Translations under genes and position numbers: made by a program
NCBI GenBank assembly: GCA_942490645.1
Contig: CALNXN010000010.1
Coordinates: 597,225 to 661,224 of the forward strand
Reading direction: 5' to 3'
DNA: 64,000 nucleotides
Source of the DNA: CALNXN01 sp942490645
GTDB taxonomy: Bacteria; Pseudomonadota; Alphaproteobacteria; Rhodobacterales; Rhodobacteraceae
Notes under the pieces: model-generated
What the model was told of the DNA's origin: nothing
The model's database searches: none
What the model saw: only the letters and a program-made list of their open reading frames with translations
Shown here: piece after piece, positions 1-9,288 of the stretch
Numbering within the stretch: position 1 is the stretch's first letter
Layout of the letters: every line of letters begins with the position of its first letter

Positions 1-5
1 TCTGC

Positions 6-461
6 GTGCGCCACACCCGCACCTCCGACGGGCTTGGGCCTGCGATCTCCTTGTGCCGCAAGGACCGGCTGTCGGTCACACCGGTGCCGCCCGCACCGTT
101 AGCGGCAACCAACCTATCGGTTGACCCCAAACCACCTGCCCCAGCCCCTGAAACACCCGGTGTTGAGGCTTTTGCAGGGCAGTTCGGGCTGTCAACCCAC
201 ACGCAACCGGCTCCAGCCTCTTCTGCTTCCACGATCACGCCTGCTACCGCATCCGCTCCTTGTGACCTGCCGCCCGGCGCGCTCAAACCGGTAGCGCCTG
301 TGCAAACAACAGTGCTGGCGCAATTTGCGCCGATGGAATGGATGCGCGACTATGTGCTCGATGGCGGTGCGAAAACCCGAACCCTCAAAGGTCAAGTGGC
401 CCGCGTAGGCTTTGCCGTCACGGCCATCGCGGTGATGATGCTGGTCAGCGGCGCGTTCTGA
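6..461 (+). CDS. Hypothetical proline-rich protein with C-terminal membrane anchor (possibly partial)
   Basis: I do not recognise this protein. The frame is open to the left edge of the window, so the true start may lie outside and the first ATG at 6 is provisional. The first 110 or so residues are rich in Pro, Ala and Thr and look disordered. The last 20 residues (about 131-151) form a single hydrophobic segment followed directly by the stop, as in a tail-anchored protein. A membrane-tethered role is inferred only from this layout. Confidence 0.45.
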   Translation: MRHTRTSDGLGPAISLCRKDRLSVTPVPPAPLAATNLSVDPKPPAPAPETPGVEAFAGQFGLSTHTQPAPASSASTITPATASAPCDLPPGALKPVAPVQTTVLAQFAPMEWMRDYVLDGGAKTRTLKGQVARVGFAVTAIAVMMLVSGAF

Positions 462-690
462 CGCCGTCTTCCCACCTGCGGCGCAAAAGCCATACCTGCG
501 CGACCGCTAAGCCCCGCCCCCTTGAACCTATTCCACCACCCGCCTATCTAGCGCGTCAAGGGTCAGGCCCCTGCCGTCCGCATTTGGTGAAGTCCTGTTT
601 ATCTCTCTCTCGTCCTGTCGCACTTCTGGCGCTGGCAATGCGGACACCGGTGATTTTCGGAAACACGCGACACGTGTCGGAGACAAGATC

Positions 691-1119
691 ATGACCCATA
701 CCATCCCCACCCGCGACGCCCTGAAAACGCAGGCCAAAGCCCTGCGCGCGGACCTCGGTGCGCGCGGCACACCCGTGACCCATTCGCAGGCTCTAGAAAT
801 GGTGGCCCATCAATGGGGCGCTCACGACTGGAACACGCTCAGCGCCCGCGCGAGCCAACCCAACGCGCCGCGTTTTGCACCCGGAGACCCGGTGACTGGC
901 GCTTACCTCGGCCACCGGTTTTCCGGCACCGTCAAAGCCGCACGCGCGCAATCGGGCGGGTTCTGGAATCTGACGATCCGTTTTGATGCGCCGGTTGACG
1001 TGGTGGCCTCTGCCCATTTCAGCAGCTTCCGCCAGCAGGTGACCGCAACGGTGAACGCAACCGGGCAAACGGTGCAGAAAACATCAGACGGGGTGCCGCA
1101 TCTCAGTCTGGATGTATGA
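691..1119 (+). CDS. Glyoxalase-related protein (Glyoxalase_8-type), 142 aa
   Basis: This is a small cytoplasmic protein of a family common in Rhodobacterales and labelled glyoxalase superfamily. The recognisable part is the N-terminal half: residues 5-50 carry a helix followed by THSQALEMVAHQWGAHDWNT, the family signature. The second half is beta-rich and more variable. No metal-binding set typical of true glyoxalase I is evident, so enzymatic activity is not assured. The start ATG at 691 is preceded by GGAGACAAG. The gene stands alone and is closed by a strong hairpin a few bases after its stop. Function in the cell is unknown. Confidence 0.7.
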   Translation: MTHTIPTRDALKTQAKALRADLGARGTPVTHSQALEMVAHQWGAHDWNTLSARASQPNAPRFAPGDPVTGAYLGHRFSGTVKAARAQSGGFWNLTIRFDAPVDVVASAHFSSFRQQVTATVNATGQTVQKTSDGVPHLSLDV

Positions 1120-1124
1120 ACGAC

Positions 1125-1156
1125 AAAGGGCGGACCGCTTTGGCCCGCCCTTTTAT
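1125..1156 (+). terminator. Rho-independent terminator after the glyoxalase-related gene
   Basis: Nine-base perfect stem AAAGGGCGG (1125-1133) pairing with CCGCCCTTT (1145-1153), 11-nt loop, then TAT. It begins six bases after the upstream stop codon. Confidence 0.8.
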
Positions 1157-1315
1157 CTCATCAAGGCATCACATGGTCACCGTCATCACGCTGGTATCGA
1201 TGCACACCCTCTTGCGCCGTTCAGGGCGCGCAAAGCTGCCAGCGGCATTTACCTGCGCGCCGATCCGCCGCGATCGACCCGCACAAGGCACATGCAATGG
1301 CCCACAGACGCTTTT

Positions 1316-2050
1316 TCACAGTGAACCCTGCCCTATGCGCGCAACATAGGTGTGGATCGAAAACACGACCGCCTGCGTGTCTGGCATCCGCACGATGCAT
1401 TGGCGTTCCGCACGCGCGTAACGGCCGTGGCCGGTATCCGTTTCGCGACGTGGATCGGTTTCGCGGCGCGGCTGGTGCAATTCGGCATCCGCATAGATCA
1501 GCTGATTGAACCGCCACAACGGTCGGCCCACCTGCACCCCGTCAAAAAGCCTCTGCACCCGTGTCGACACCGACGCATCATACTCTGCGACGGGCCCATG
1601 AATGCGCCCCAAGGGCTGGCCGATCTTGTCCTCCAGATGCCAACTGGCCGGAAAGCACAGACAGGCGGCGGTCAATACATGTTCGTCCCCCTGCTTTTGC
1701 AGAACGCAGATGTCCTCTTGGACCAACTGTCCCAAAACCACCAGCGGCGGTCCATCGAGCGCCACTCGCGCCCCGTCCGGGCAAATCATCGCGCTCCCGT
1801 CCTGCACAAACCCCAAGTCCGGCAACAGCGTGAGCGCACGCTCCAGCACCTCGGCGCAGGCGGTTTCGGCCCCCGGCTCCATACGGTAGACATCACTCAA
1901 GCGCTCCGCCATCAACGCCCGGCGGCGCGCCATTTGCCCGGCGTAAGCCTCATCCACCCGCAGCCACGCGCCCTCCAGCGGCCGGACACCAGGCAAGGCG
2001 CGCGCGCGGCGCATGTCATCTGGAACTGCATCTTGCAATATCTCGACCAT
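1316..2050 (-). CDS. DUF3445 / heme-dependent oxidative N-demethylase family protein
   Basis: This 244-residue protein matches the DUF3445 family, whose characterised member is the alpha subunit of the heme-dependent oxidative N-demethylase (HODM) that converts dimethylamine to methylamine and formaldehyde. The diagnostic C-terminal block is visible at about residues 212-234: RAERQ, RMPDT, then FSIHTY. The N-terminal part contains the usual proline-rich entry and a central LVQEDICVLQ segment. It is divergent from dddP with a 119-bp shared upstream region, so both could answer to one signal. That the substrate is a methylated amine is inference; the partner reductase subunits are not in the window. 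Confidence 0.7.
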   Translation of the reverse strand: MVEILQDAVPDDMRRARALPGVRPLEGAWLRVDEAYAGQMARRRALMAERLSDVYRMEPGAETACAEVLERALTLLPDLGFVQDGSAMICPDGARVALDGPPLVVLGQLVQEDICVLQKQGDEHVLTAACLCFPASWHLEDKIGQPLGRIHGPVAEYDASVSTRVQRLFDGVQVGRPLWRFNQLIYADAELHQPRRETDPRRETDTGHGRYARAERQCIVRMPDTQAVVFSIHTYVARIGQGSL

Positions 2051-2115
2051 GGTCTTGTCCTACGTCGCCGGGCCCGCAACCGCATCAAAAAACGACATTC
2101 CAAAAGGTCGTATTC

Positions 2116-2146
2116 TGTCGCACGGGGCCGAAAAAACTGTCGCACG
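2116..2146. promoter_or_regulatory. Nine-base direct repeat in the dddP / DUF3445 divergent region
   Basis: CTGTCGCAC occurs at 2116-2124 and again at 2138-2146, 22 bp from start to start, about two helical turns and therefore on the same DNA face. It ends 23 bp before the dddP ATG. This layout suits a dimeric regulator or activator site. The regulator is not identified. Confidence 0.35.
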
Positions 2147-2169
2147 CTGTCTTTAACAGGAGACGCCCC

Positions 2170-3510
2170 ATGAACCAGCATTACCGCGACACCCGCAAGA
2201 TCGACCCCAACGCAGGCGCCACGCTGGGCGACGGCACCCCGAACGATGCCGACCGGATCGAGATCGGACCAACGCAGTTGGCGTTCCGCGAATGGGAAGC
2301 TGCGGGGTTGACGCTGCCCAACCTGGCGGCCATGCGCGAATACCGCTGGAAGCGTCTGACCCAACACATCGTGGACCGTGAGTACGGCGGGCTCTTGATG
2401 TTCGACCCACTCAACATCCGCTACGCCACGGACAGCACCAACATGCAGCTGTGGAATACGCACAACCCCTTCCGTGCGGTACTATTGTGTGCGGACGGCC
2501 ACATGGTGATCTGGGATTACAAGAATTCGCCGTTTCTGACCTCATTCAACCCACTGGTGCGCGAATTACGCTCGGGCGCGTCGATGTTCTATTTCTCTGC
2601 CGGTGACAAGATTGACCCGGTGGCCGACGAATTCGCCAACGAAGTCCGGGAATTGATGGCAAAGCATGCCGGCGGCAACAAGCGCCTCGCGGTCGACAAG
2701 ATCATGTTGCACGGGGCTCGCGCGCTTGAGGCACAGGGATTCGAGATCAAGGACGGCGAGGAAGTCACCGAAAAATCCCGCTCGATCAAAGGCCCCGATG
2801 AGCTTCTGGCCATGCGCTGCGCCAACCACGCCTGCGAAACCTCTGTGCAGGCGATGGAGGATTTCGCCCGCGCCAATGTGGGCGACGGTAAAACGTCAGA
2901 AGATGATGTCTGGGCCGTGCTGCACGCTGAAAACATCCGCCGCGGCGGTGAATGGATCGAGACGCGGCTTCTGGCGTCTGGCCCCCGCACCAACCCGTGG
3001 TTTCAGGAATGTGGCCCGCGCATCTGCCAGCAAAACGAGATCATCAGTTTCGACACCGACCTTATAGGATCCTACGGCATTTGCATCGACACTTCACGCA
3101 GTTGGTGGATCGGAGACCGCAAACCGCGCCCCGACATGATCTACGCCATGCAGCACGCCCACGAACACATCATGACCAACATGGAAATGATCAAACCCGG
3201 CGTGATGATCCCCGAACTGACCGCCAATTGCCACGTGCTGGATGACAAGTTTCAGGCCCAGAAATATGGTTGCCTGATGCACGGCGTCGGCCTGTGCGAT
3301 GAATGGCCACTCGTGGCCTACCCCGACAAGGCGATGGCAGGCGCGTTCGACTATCCTTTGGAACCCGGCATGGTGCTGTGTGTCGAGGCGGCCGTGGGCG
3401 AGGTTGGCGGTGACTTTACCATCAAACTCGAGGATCAGGTGCTGGTGACGGAGGACGGCTTCGAGAACCTCACGACCTATCCCTTCGACAAGGCGCTGAT
3501 GGGCGGGTGA
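2170..3510 (+). CDS. dddP: DMSP lyase DddP (M24 metallopeptidase-fold)
   Basis: DddP cleaves dimethylsulfoniopropionate to dimethyl sulfide and acrylate in the cytoplasm. The 446-residue product has the creatinase/prolidase fold. Counting from this start, all iron ligands described for Ruegeria lacuscaerulensis DddP fall on the same numbers: D295 and D297 (in FDTD), D307, H371, E406 and E421. The catalytic D377 follows in HGVGLCDEWP. The ATG at 2170 is preceded by AGGAG (TTAACAGGAGACGCCCC). No other gene is cotranscribed immediately downstream. A candidate operator repeat lies just upstream. The exact coincidence of ligands makes DMSP lyase far more likely than a peptidase. Confidence 0.96.
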   Translation: MNQHYRDTRKIDPNAGATLGDGTPNDADRIEIGPTQLAFREWEAAGLTLPNLAAMREYRWKRLTQHIVDREYGGLLMFDPLNIRYATDSTNMQLWNTHNPFRAVLLCADGHMVIWDYKNSPFLTSFNPLVRELRSGASMFYFSAGDKIDPVADEFANEVRELMAKHAGGNKRLAVDKIMLHGARALEAQGFEIKDGEEVTEKSRSIKGPDELLAMRCANHACETSVQAMEDFARANVGDGKTSEDDVWAVLHAENIRRGGEWIETRLLASGPRTNPWFQECGPRICQQNEIISFDTDLIGSYGICIDTSRSWWIGDRKPRPDMIYAMQHAHEHIMTNMEMIKPGVMIPELTANCHVLDDKFQAQKYGCLMHGVGLCDEWPLVAYPDKAMAGAFDYPLEPGMVLCVEAAVGEVGGDFTIKLEDQVLVTEDGFENLTTYPFDKALMGG

Positions 3511-3733
3511 CCGGGTGACGGCGGTTGCAGGCTCCTCATGTGCGCCGTGCGAGACACTGCAGCCAATCACTTCGTCTGAGCGAAAGACCACCCTTCAGAT
3601 AACTGGCGGTTTGGGCCTTATCCTTTGATGAGACGGTCGATCTGATACTTAACCGTCCTCACTGCGCTTTCGTTGGACTTCAACGGGTTCAAGCGAACGT
3701 TTTGCATTAGTCACATTTTAAACTCTGTCTGCG

Positions 3734-4081
3734 ATGCAGACACTTATGTTTAAGTCTGTGATTTGGTTATTCTCTGCGGTCTTGCTCGCCCTGATTGTGG
3801 GGCCTGTGACGTATGTTGCATCACAAGCGGGCCGGCCTGATCCGGCCGGTCTTTACTTGGTTATCGATACTGGTGGGCTATCGCTCTCCCAACATAAGTT
3901 GACCTCCTTCGGAGCAAGTGGCGTCGGTCCGTCGCGCAGTGCATTGGCGACAATGGTTCACGCTCCCCCCTCTTCGAGAGAGCAACTTCTATTGGCCGGC
4001 TACATTATGCTGCCTGCGGGAATGCTGGCTGCGATTTGCGGAATTGACCGCGTTGGAAATACTTTCATGAGGAGCAGTTAA
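3734..4081 (+). CDS. Small membrane protein upstream of a chemoreceptor
   Basis: I do not recognise this 115-residue protein. It has an N-terminal hydrophobic helix (about residues 7-28), a polar middle of some 55 residues and a second hydrophobic helix (about 85-105). It therefore probably spans the inner membrane twice with a periplasmic loop. Its stop lies one base before the ATG of the methyl-accepting protein, so the two are almost certainly cotranscribed. A role as an accessory or sensory partner of that receptor is inferred from position only. Confidence 0.55.
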   Translation: MQTLMFKSVIWLFSAVLLALIVGPVTYVASQAGRPDPAGLYLVIDTGGLSLSQHKLTSFGASGVGPSRSALATMVHAPPSSREQLLLAGYIMLPAGMLAAICGIDRVGNTFMRSS

Positions 4082-4082
4082 T

Positions 4083-5771
4083 ATGCTGCGTTTAACGTCA
4101 CTGAACCCGGTCACTATGGTTTTTGGCCTCGCGGTCATCGTACTGTGTTGTGTGACGGCGACCGCATTGATTATCGGTTCAAATCCGATCTCAACATTCG
4201 CCCCATCTTTGACATTCTTGATATTCGGCGCGGCAATGGCGCGCAGCCAACCAAAACTGGCACCAGTTGGCGCCGCTATCGCTCTGATCGGTCAGGCAAT
4301 CGCGTTTACGGCTGCTTTTCAGGCGCATCCCTGGCAGCTGGATAGCCACATGGTGTTTTTCGCTTTACTGGCATGCTTGGTAAGCCTGCGCAGCATCACA
4401 GCAATCCTAGTCGGCACAGTGATCATTGCATTGCATCACGTGTCTCTATCCCTTCTCATGCCATCGCTGATCTACCCTTCTGGGGGGTTTGCCGTGAATT
4501 TGGGCCGTACGGTATTTCACGCCGTGATTGTCTTGTTGGAAACTGCCGCGCTGGTGGCGACGGTGTATCAGCTTAACCGTGCTGATCGTGAAATGCGGGC
4601 GCAAACAGAGGCGCTTGAGAACAGCCTCAACGAAGCGGATAAGGCTGAACGGGAGGCTTTCGCATCGAAAGAGGCTGCCGAAGCCGCACAGCACGAGGCC
4701 CTTATGGCACAGACTGCTGCGGAAAAGGCTTTGGAGCAGGCGCGCAAGGCTGAAGAAGAAAACAAAAAAGCCCAACTTGAGAAGCATGCGTCAGACGAAG
4801 AGCGCCGCAAGGCCGATGAGGCCCATAACACGAAGCAAGCACAGGTTGTTGATACTCTGCGTGTTGCGCTTACGCGACTGGAGAGTGGCGACCTAACGAC
4901 GCGCATAACACAACAGTTCCCGGAAGATTACGAAACTCTGCGCAATGAGTTCAATGCAGCGATGCAAACCCTCGAAGAACTGGTCGCAGTCGTTGCCCAA
5001 AGGTCCGAGCAGATGGACATAGAAATTCGTGAGATTTCATCAGCAACCAATGATCTCGCGCGGCGTACCGAAATCCAGGCTCGAAACCTGAATGCAACGT
5101 CTGAAGCCTTGGATGGGCTGACGAAAAGCGTACGTGAGAATGCAACGAGCGTTGAAGATGCAAACCATTCAGCCAAGTCTGCCCAATCCAATGCGGAAAT
5201 AAGCGGAATGGTCGTCTCCAAGGCATCGCTGGCCATGGAAGCAATCAAAACTGAGGCTGGCGAAATCAGCAAAATAGTGGAGCTCATCGAAGGCATATCG
5301 TTTCAGACCAACCTTTTGGCATTGAACGCCGGGGTAGAGGCTGCGCGCGCAGGCGAAGCAGGCCAAGGTTTTGCGGTTGTGGCCTCGGAAGTGCGCGGGT
5401 TGGCGCAAAGATCTTCTGAAAGTGCGACGAGCATTCGAACGCTCATTGAACGCTCGGGCGTTGAAGTCGAGAATGGATCTGCGCAAATCTCCGAAACGGT
5501 CAGCTCCCTGGATGCTGTTGAAACCACAATCTCTGAAATCACGTCTAAAATGGACATGATCAATGGCAGCACTAACGATCAGAGGGACCAGATATCATCC
5601 CTCAACTCAACGATCGCAGAAATAGGAGAGGTTACACAGAAAAACGCGGCGATGTTCGAAGAGACGAACGCGGCTTGCGCCAACTTGGCAAACGGAGCGA
5701 AAGCCTTGCTTGAACTCACACAGCATTTCCAAGTATCCGATACAGCACGCCGAGCGGATACAGCCGCTTGA
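4083..5771 (+). CDS. Methyl-accepting chemotaxis protein with integral-membrane sensor
   Basis: The first 165 residues form five or six membrane helices with short loops and no large periplasmic ligand domain. A long Ala/Glu/Lys-rich coiled coil follows (about 170-255), then a HAMP-like segment (about 255-310, with LESGDLTTRI) and a cytoplasmic signalling domain. The hairpin tip is clear at about 402-440: EGISFQTNLLALNAGVEAAR followed by GEAGQGFAVVASEVR. The protein should couple to CheA/CheW. Ligand sensing is probably within or near the membrane; histidines in ALHHVS could matter. It is coupled to the small membrane protein upstream and lies 570 bp after dddP. Confidence 0.9.
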   Translation: MLRLTSLNPVTMVFGLAVIVLCCVTATALIIGSNPISTFAPSLTFLIFGAAMARSQPKLAPVGAAIALIGQAIAFTAAFQAHPWQLDSHMVFFALLACLVSLRSITAILVGTVIIALHHVSLSLLMPSLIYPSGGFAVNLGRTVFHAVIVLLETAALVATVYQLNRADREMRAQTEALENSLNEADKAEREAFASKEAAEAAQHEALMAQTAAEKALEQARKAEEENKKAQLEKHASDEERRKADEAHNTKQAQVVDTLRVALTRLESGDLTTRITQQFPEDYETLRNEFNAAMQTLEELVAVVAQRSEQMDIEIREISSATNDLARRTEIQARNLNATSEALDGLTKSVRENATSVEDANHSAKSAQSNAEISGMVVSKASLAMEAIKTEAGEISKIVELIEGISFQTNLLALNAGVEAARAGEAGQGFAVVASEVRGLAQRSSESATSIRTLIERSGVEVENGSAQISETVSSLDAVETTISEITSKMDMINGSTNDQRDQISSLNSTIAEIGEVTQKNAAMFEETNAACANLANGAKALLELTQHFQVSDTARRADTAA

Positions 5772-6084
5772 GACCAAACAAGCTGGCTTCAATTCGCGTT
5801 GCGCTCCAAAGATTGTCCGGACGGACGTTCGTGAGTTTTGCAACATCCGTCAACATGGGCTCGAAGCGAGCGAGCGCCGCTGGATGCACAAAGGGCTTGT
5901 TCGCTGGGCACTGCTGCCGTTCTTAGCTCGTTCACACTGTGCCGGTTCCAGCGTCTTGCGGACCACGCGGTGATCTTAATCCAAGGCATTTTGTGATAGC
6001 ATTGCGGGGCAATCAGTAAAGCTTGTCATCGGAAGGCGTTGGCCTACAATTTGAACGAGACAATTTTACTAAAACGGTGCGGCT
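5772..6084. other. Intergenic stretch, nothing recognised
   Basis: This is 313 bases between the chemoreceptor and the barrel gene. Short open frames exist on both strands, but none has a credible ribosome site or family resemblance. It presumably contains the promoter of the downstream operon. Confidence 0.5.
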
Positions 6085-7509
6085 ATGGGGTTCTTTTGCA
6101 GGCTCAGTCTTCTTGCAGCAGCTATCTGCATTGCTGTAGCGGCCAAAGCCCAAGAGCACGATCCGATGCTGGTCTACGATCAAGACGGTCTCAAGGTGCG
6201 CGGGCATCTTCAGTTCGGTTTGAACGCGGTGGTCGAAAACAACCTGTTCTGGGACCTCGCTGCAACAACCGCACCGGGCAGCGGGTTTGATCCCGATACG
6301 GAGTGGCTGGAAGGATACATCAAGCCGGGCCTGAGCTTTGAGAAAACGCTCGATTCAGGCGCAGTGTTCTACGGCAAGCTTTCGGCGGTTGGCTCCTACA
6401 CGATGGGAACAGACGCTTTCGATACGGGCGACATCGGTGCCATGACGCTAGAGGAAGCCTATTTGGCCGTTCGGGGTGATCTGACCACCGATCTCTCCTA
6501 CGATTTGTCGATCGGTCCGCGCGAATTGACCCTCGGCACAGGGATGCTGATCGCGAACGGCGCGACAAGCGGTTTCGAGCGCGGTGCTCTGAAACTTGGC
6601 CCGCGCAAAGCTTGGGAAATGGCCGCGATCGGGCGTTTGTCCTACGGGAATTTCGCAGGGACCGCCTTTTACCTTGATCCGAACGAATTGCCCTCGACGG
6701 ACGGGAACAACGAACTGGCAGGTATCGATCTGCGCTTCGACGACCCGAAGGGTGGCTATCTTGGGGCGACATTCGTGAACGTTCTCAATTCCAGCTCGCC
6801 CTACCCGCAGGCCTCCCCGGGTGGGGTCGGTGCCCCCACGGTGACACCGGGCGCAAGGGACGGGACAAACACACTCGGTCTCTACGGTAAGACAAACCCG
6901 TTTGCAGGCGCGTTTGAGGATTGGACCTTCACCGGCGATTTCGCCTACCAATGGAACCACAAGATCGACCTGAAAGCCTGGGCGGGTCGCGTGACAGCCG
7001 GATATAAATTCGAAAACCTGCCGTGGTCGCCCAACCTCACCTTGGGCTATCAGACCTTTTCGGGCGATGACCCGAACACGACGACCCTCGAACGGTTCGA
7101 TCCGCTTTATTACCAAGGCAGCCCCAGCGCCTGGGCGACGGGATCAAAGTCCGCCTCGACGTTCATCAATTCGAACGTGAAGGCTATAACGCTGGCGCTT
7201 CGAGTTCAGCCGACACCGAAAGACACCTGGACGCTGCGTTATGCGCATATCCGGGCAAACGAGTTGAACAGCCCAATTCAATTCGGTCAGGCGACAAGGG
7301 TGGATGTAAACGGAAATGTCGTCTCTGGTGTCACCGACAGTCATCTCTCGGATGACGTGTTTCTCGAGTATAGCCGTGTCATCAATCGCAACACATTCCT
7401 GACGGCAGGTGTTTCTGTCTCGTTCCCCGGCGCGGGGATCGATAATGTCGTGGGCGGAAGCGCAAACCCTTGGACCGGAGGTTTCATCAATGTCGTATTC
7501 AACTTCTAA
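6085..7509 (+). CDS. Outer-membrane beta-barrel, alginate-export/porin-like
   Basis: The 474-residue product starts with a signal peptide (about residues 1-22, cleavage near AKA-QE). The rest consists of alternating amphipathic strands with aromatic girdles, ending in INVVFNF, the terminal-Phe signature of outer-membrane barrels. Overall layout resembles the alginate-export (AlgE-like) family, which in many bacteria are general carbohydrate or small-molecule channels; alginate itself is not implied. It overlaps the following serine-hydrolase gene by 20 bp, so the two are translationally coupled and may handle the same substrate. Confidence 0.7.
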   Translation: MGFFCRLSLLAAAICIAVAAKAQEHDPMLVYDQDGLKVRGHLQFGLNAVVENNLFWDLAATTAPGSGFDPDTEWLEGYIKPGLSFEKTLDSGAVFYGKLSAVGSYTMGTDAFDTGDIGAMTLEEAYLAVRGDLTTDLSYDLSIGPRELTLGTGMLIANGATSGFERGALKLGPRKAWEMAAIGRLSYGNFAGTAFYLDPNELPSTDGNNELAGIDLRFDDPKGGYLGATFVNVLNSSSPYPQASPGGVGAPTVTPGARDGTNTLGLYGKTNPFAGAFEDWTFTGDFAYQWNHKIDLKAWAGRVTAGYKFENLPWSPNLTLGYQTFSGDDPNTTTLERFDPLYYQGSPSAWATGSKSASTFINSNVKAITLALRVQPTPKDTWTLRYAHIRANELNSPIQFGQATRVDVNGNVVSGVTDSHLSDDVFLEYSRVINRNTFLTAGVSVSFPGAGIDNVVGGSANPWTGGFINVVFNF

Positions 7510-8848
7510 TTTCATCGCACTGGCCGCGGCGGTTTCCTTGACACTCGGCGCGCCGACCGGGGCTATGGCGCAATCGTCTTCGCTTTCGGCGCAGGAGTCC
7601 GACCCCAATGTGATGGGATGGATGCAGGGCTTTCCACCCCCGTCCGACAAACTGATCACACAACCGGATTCCAACTACTTCAGCTTCCCCAAACTGCGAT
7701 GGTCTGTCTGTCATTTGCGCGAATTCCTCCCCACCGAGGAGATCAGCCGCGGGTTGGGCGCGCCAGTTCCACTCGACTATCCGACACCAGCGGCATTCGC
7801 CGATTTGCGCACGCAAATCGACGCTGTCACCTTCACGCCACAGAACAGCGACCAAGAGATGACCTGGGAACAGTCGCTTTACGCCAACTACACGGACGGC
7901 ATTCTGATCATGCATAAGGGAAAGGTGGTCTACGAGCGCTACTTTGGCTGTCTCGAAGAGGACGGCAAGCACGCCATCATGTCGATGACCAAGTCGTTTA
8001 CCGGTCTTCTCGCCGAAATCATGGTTGTCGAAGGCGCGCTCGACGATACGGCTCTGGTGCGCGACATCATTCCCGAAATCGGCGATAGCGCCTTTGCCAC
8101 GGCCACGGTGCGTCAGGTCATGGATATGACCACTGGCGTGAAATATTCGGAGGATTACTCTGATCCGAATGCTGATATCTGGCTCTATTCCGCTGCAGCC
8201 AGCCCGCTGCCCAAGCCCGAAGGCTACGATGGCCCGAATGGGTACTGGGAATACCTGCAGCAGGTCGAGCCCGAAGGCAATCACGGCGATGAATTCCACT
8301 ACAAGACCATCAACTCCGACATGCTGGGCTGGATCATCAGCCGCGTGTCAGGCAAGGCAGTGACCGAACTCGCCTCCGAACGGCTCTGGCGCCCAATGGG
8401 AGTAGAGCAAGACGCCTATCAAACTGTTGACGGCAAGGGCGTGCCGTTCGCAGGTGGCGGCATCACCGCAGGCCTTCGCGACCTTGGACGGTTGGGCCAG
8501 CTTATGCTGAACCAAGGAGAGATGAACGGCGAGAGGCTTTTTCCGGCCGAGGTAGTGGCAAACATCAGCTCTGGCGGCGACCGATCCAAATTCGGCACAG
8601 GCTTCCCAACCTTCGGCGCTGGCAGCTACACGAGCCAGTGGTGGGTGTTCCACAACGAGCACGGAGCCTATGCTGCGCGCGGCGTGCACGGGCAGACGAT
8701 CTATGTCGATCCGACGGCTGAGATGGTGCTGGTGCGGCTTGCCTCATTCCCCCGCGCGCAGAACGGCTTTATCGATCCGACCTCGTTGCCTGCCTACCAA
8801 GCGGTGGCTGAATACCTTCTGGCAAGCCAGCCAATCCCAAGCGAGTGA
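7490..8848 (+). CDS. Secreted class C beta-lactamase-type serine hydrolase (NylB/esterase-like)
   Basis: The predicted mature enzyme is periplasmic. The start chosen is ATG 7490, inside the end of the barrel gene, because it is preceded by CCGGAGG and begins a good signal peptide ending near AMAQ; a longer in-frame start at 7409 would add an implausible leader. SMTK at residues 165-168 supplies the nucleophile serine and lysine. HYKTINSDMLGW (about 267-278) fits the second active-site block, and VHGQTIYVDP near residue 400 the third. Family members include 6-aminohexanoate-dimer hydrolase and esterases rather than true beta-lactamases. The substrate is unknown. Confidence 0.8.
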   Translation: MSYSTSNFIALAAAVSLTLGAPTGAMAQSSSLSAQESDPNVMGWMQGFPPPSDKLITQPDSNYFSFPKLRWSVCHLREFLPTEEISRGLGAPVPLDYPTPAAFADLRTQIDAVTFTPQNSDQEMTWEQSLYANYTDGILIMHKGKVVYERYFGCLEEDGKHAIMSMTKSFTGLLAEIMVVEGALDDTALVRDIIPEIGDSAFATATVRQVMDMTTGVKYSEDYSDPNADIWLYSAAASPLPKPEGYDGPNGYWEYLQQVEPEGNHGDEFHYKTINSDMLGWIISRVSGKAVTELASERLWRPMGVEQDAYQTVDGKGVPFAGGGITAGLRDLGRLGQLMLNQGEMNGERLFPAEVVANISSGGDRSKFGTGFPTFGAGSYTSQWWVFHNEHGAYAARGVHGQTIYVDPTAEMVLVRLASFPRAQNGFIDPTSLPAYQAVAEYLLASQPIPSE

Positions 8849-9288
8849 ACAGTTAACCGCGCAGTTCGAAGCGAAATACTTTGCAGCCCAACCTTGGCCG
8901 GTCTGCTCGAAACATGGACTACGTCTGTGAGGTTTTTTGGTTCGCTTGCCGCATCTTTGCTGCCGTCGGTGAAACGTGCGGCACGTGTCAAAGATGGCTC
9001 ACAAAGGACGCTCGCCGCCGCCTTGGGCCAACAGCTGAACCACACGCGTCGTTAGGTCCGCCGCTTCACGGCCCCCGCACCGACAAGGTACGAGCGTCAT
9101 ATCGACGTGAAACCGACACGGGGGTTTTCCCGTCAAAACAAATCGCTATTTCCTGATGCGACCAAGACACGAAAAAACCAACCCACGGCGGCCAACGTGT
9201 CGCACAGCACCCCCTGAAATGTCGCTTTGGCAAAGACCGCGTGCGCCCCTCCTTCTACTGTGGACACACCTCAGATCGGAGCTTGCGC
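8849..9288. other. Intergenic stretch of 440 bp, no gene supported
   Basis: Only short, compositionally poor open frames are present and none resembles a known family. The distal part presumably carries the aguB promoter. Confidence 0.5.
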
